In this document: positions 5,956 to 8,031 of the stretch, in pieces
Layout of the letters: each line of letters begins with the position of its first letter
How positions within the stretch are numbered: position 1 is the first letter of the stretch
Origin: Gammaproteobacteria bacterium
Lineage (GTDB): Bacteria; Pseudomonadota; Gammaproteobacteria; Pseudomonadales; Pseudohongiellaceae
Reading direction: 5' to 3'
NCBI GenBank assembly: GCA_947377625.1
Contig: CANCGR010000094.1
Coordinates: 1-8,031, forward strand
Length of the DNA: 8,031 nucleotides
Translations under genes and position numbers: made by a program
The notes under the pieces: model-generated
Told to the model about the DNA's origin: nothing
What the model saw: only the letters and a program-made list of their open reading frames with translations
The model's database searches: none

Positions 5956-8031
5956 TCAGAACCGGAAGGTCCACCGCAATTTGCTGGTGAACTTGGTATT
6001 GAGCGGCATGAAGGTGCCGTCTTCAATCTCCCAGCCCTGATTCAACACCAGAATCAGGATATTGCCCGGCTGCATTTCCCAGCGCAGGCGGCTGTTCCAG
6101 CCCAAAGTCTTGGTGACACTGTTGTGCTGGATGAAATTCTGGAACATCAGCCGTGGCGTGAAATTGAAATCAAGATTGATGCGAGTGACAGAAAAATCGA
6201 AATTGCCCTGCGGCAACTTGGCATCCACCGTCTGGAAATTCACGTTGGCATAGAATTTCGGCGAAGGCCGAAACTGCACATAGCCGGAGGTTTCCCGCAC
6301 GGTGCCAGTCCAGTAATCGCCCCAGCGATACTGAAATTCGCCACTGAACATACGACCCGGACTGCTCTGCACACGCACACGGTTACGCACAAAAGTGTAG
6401 TCCCCCACCGGCAGCACGACGCCCGGGAATATCGGGAATGGATTACTCAGCACTTCCCGCACATTGATGTAGTTGGTTTCGATGCGATCATTCACCTGGT
6501 TTTGCAATTCGAATATCTTCATGATCTTTTCTTCGGTTTGCACATTGCCATCCATGCCTTCGACACGCGACACGCGAAAACCCCAGTCGATCAGCCTGAA
6601 GCGCGCAGTACCATCATTACGTTTGCGCAACCTGCCGCCGGTTTCGTAGTGTCTTATGCCAGTACGATTGACGAAACCCAGCTTGGGATTGAACTTGGCT
6701 TGCAGTTCTTCAAACGATGCATTCAGTTGCACTTTGTCGTTGGGGTAATCGACCTTCACTCCGTACGCCATGTCATCATCGCTAATGCCGGGATTTTCGG
6801 ACTGTTGCAGCCATGCATCGGTGGTAATCACATTGCCGCCCGGCAAGTTGCTGTTGCGATATTCGAAATCAGTGCCGTAGAGACGACTGTCGTTGTTGGA
6901 GTTGGGATCACCGTCGGTCATGATGAAACCCACGCGCGACTCACTCAGCACGCCGGTGCTGACCCGCATTACGGAAAGACTCTTGGCGTCAGTCGTGGAG
7001 CTTGCATCCACTTGCGTGTTGAGCACGCCGACAGTGAGGTCACCGACGCGGCCAGTCAGTTTTCCGCCGAACTTGAGCTGCGGGGATTCGCCGTTGTCGA
7101 GGATGCCCATGCGGCGCGAGAAAAACGGAATGCCGTTCTCCTGACTCAAACCACCGAACTGGAAAATATCCGCATCACTAAGAAAGAAATCGCGGGTTTC
7201 CGGGAAGAACAACGAGAAGCGACCGAGATTGTTTTGCACTTGATCCACCGGCGCATCGGAAAAATCGGAGTTGATGGTGGCTTGAGCTGTCAGCGACGGC
7301 GTAATGCGGTAAGTAATGTCGCCACCGGTAATCACTTCATGCGTGCTGGTGCCAAAGGTGTGGTCCTGGGTGGTCTGGTAGGAAATGGTGGGAATAAATT
7401 CAAGCCCCATTCCTTGCCGTAATCCGGTCAGGCCGCTCATGTTGCCGTAAGCGGCAACGTAAGTGTCGTTGCGATTCTGCGAAATGTTGGCCCAGCGCAC
7501 GCGTTCATTTTTGCGACGTATGCGGCGGATGACATCCAGGCCCCAGGTGTCATTATTGGGATCGAACGACAGGGTTTTAAGCGGGATCATCATTTCCACT
7601 GTCCAACCTTCCTTGTCACGCCGGCCCTTGCCATCCCAGATGCCACTCCACTGGGAATTGAAGAAGTTACTGTTATTTTCGATCTTGCCGTCCACCAATG
7701 CGCCTGCCGCATTCATCGAAAACACGAAGGCATTGCGGCGATCGGCAAAAGTATCGAACGACACCATGACGTGATCATCACCATCCAGTTCGCCATCGCG
7801 GCGCATTTCCTTGGCGACCACGGCGTCTGGATCGGAATCATAAGCGCGCACAGCGACGTAGATGTTGTCGGCGTCGTAAGCTAGATAGACAACAGTCTTT
7901 TCACTCGGCTCGGCATTGAGCACTGGCTGAGTCTGGCGAAAGTTATCGATGCGCGTTGCTTGCTGCCAAACCGCATCGTCCAGCACGCCATCAATCACCG
8001 GCGGATTGGTGATTTTGACTGGAATGACTTG
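5956..8031 (-). CDS. CBM9-like plus DUF5916 outer-membrane barrel protein (5' end beyond window)
   Basis: The frame is open to the right edge and gives 691 residues. The start and any signal peptide lie outside the window, and a GTG at 7998 is only an internal codon. Residues about 1-190 resemble a family 9 carbohydrate-binding fold: PPVIDGVLDDAVWQQA at 10-25, VYLAYDADNIYVAVRAYD near 48-65, and EGWTVEMMIPLKTLSFD at about 141-157. The remainder carries DUF5916 traits: the FFPETRDFFL motif, many alternating aromatic/polar strands, repeated short acidic loops, and a C-terminal SKLRWTFRF ending in Phe as outer-membrane barrels do. The family is common in environmental proteobacteria and Bacteroidetes. 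Its role is not established; surface binding or uptake of a glycan or other polymer is a guess. A 7-bp hairpin follows the stop. The link to the HIT-cmoAB genes appears positional only. Confidence 0.85.
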   Translation of the reverse strand, partial: QVIPVKITNPPVIDGVLDDAVWQQATRIDNFRQTQPVLNAEPSEKTVVYLAYDADNIYVAVRAYDSDPDAVVAKEMRRDGELDGDDHVMVSFDTFADRRNAFVFSMNAAGALVDGKIENNSNFFNSQWSGIWDGKGRRDKEGWTVEMMIPLKTLSFDPNNDTWGLDVIRRIRRKNERVRWANISQNRNDTYVAAYGNMSGLTGLRQGMGLEFIPTISYQTTQDHTFGTSTHEVITGGDITYRITPSLTAQATINSDFSDAPVDQVQNNLGRFSLFFPETRDFFLSDADIFQFGGLSQENGIPFFSRRMGILDNGESPQLKFGGKLTGRVGDLTVGVLNTQVDASSTTDAKSLSVMRVSTGVLSESRVGFIMTDGDPNSNNDSRLYGTDFEYRNSNLPGGNVITTDAWLQQSENPGISDDDMAYGVKVDYPNDKVQLNASFEELQAKFNPKLGFVNRTGIRHYETGGRLRKRNDGTARFRLIDWGFRVSRVEGMDGNVQTEEKIMKIFELQNQVNDRIETNYINVREVLSNPFPIFPGVVLPVGDYTFVRNRVRVQSSPGRMFSGEFQYRWGDYWTGTVRETSGYVQFRPSPKFYANVNFQTVDAKLPQGNFDFSVTRINLDFNFTPRLMFQNFIQHNSVTKTLGWNSRLRWEMQPGNILILVLNQGWEIEDGTFMPLNTKFTSKLRWTFRF

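Noticed and set aside
6124..7422. Long plus-strand open frame of 432 codons inside the DUF5916 gene
   Set aside because: It is antisense to a clear homologue, shows no recognisable domain, and is rich in His, Ala and Val as expected from the complement of another coding frame.
7996..7998. GTG as the start of the DUF5916 protein
   Set aside because: The same frame stays open to the window edge, and the upstream residues VIPVKITNPP fit the CBM9-like domain, so the gene continues beyond 8031.

Overview
The window looks like a stretch of gammaproteobacterial chromosome. The evidence is the CmoA/CmoB pair, which resembles the E. coli enzymes closely in length and motifs, together with a GlnE adenylyltransferase and a GspE/PulE-type ATPase. 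The genus cannot be fixed from the sequence. All seven genes are on the minus strand, so transcription runs from high to low coordinates. Both end genes are cut by the window edges. No tRNA, rRNA, CRISPR array or prophage genes were seen.

Layout in transcription order. At 8031-5956 is the C-terminal bulk of a CBM9-like plus DUF5916 outer-membrane barrel protein. At 5874-5455 is a HIT-family hydrolase or transferase. At 5432-4707 is cmoA and at 4707-3736 is cmoB; their stop and start codons share one base. Together they make the cmo5U34 wobble modification of tRNA. A strong hairpin-plus-T terminator at 3733-3708 closes this block. An AT-rich spacer with three ATGCAC-type motifs follows. Next is a REP-associated tyrosine transposase-like (RAYT/TnpA_REP) gene at 3587-2652 with a DnaA-like C-terminal helix-turn-helix domain. 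After it comes a large, nearly perfect inverted repeat at 2640-2542. The block ends with an orphan GspE/PulE-family ATPase (2530-731) and, 9 bases downstream, the N-terminal third or less of glnE (721-1).

The window therefore joins three conserved chromosomal themes: tRNA wobble modification, a secretion/pilus-type motor ATPase, and nitrogen control of glutamine synthetase. A RAYT-like gene and its palindromic repeat sit between the cmo block and the gspE-glnE block. The most unusual feature is that this RAYT has an intact reading frame and keeps a probable catalytic Tyr, but its HUH motif reads His-Tyr-Gln. The paired repeat beside it has arms matching at 31 of 33 positions. This suggests a domesticated or altered RAYT and its cognate palindrome. 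I found no clearly undescribed multi-gene system.
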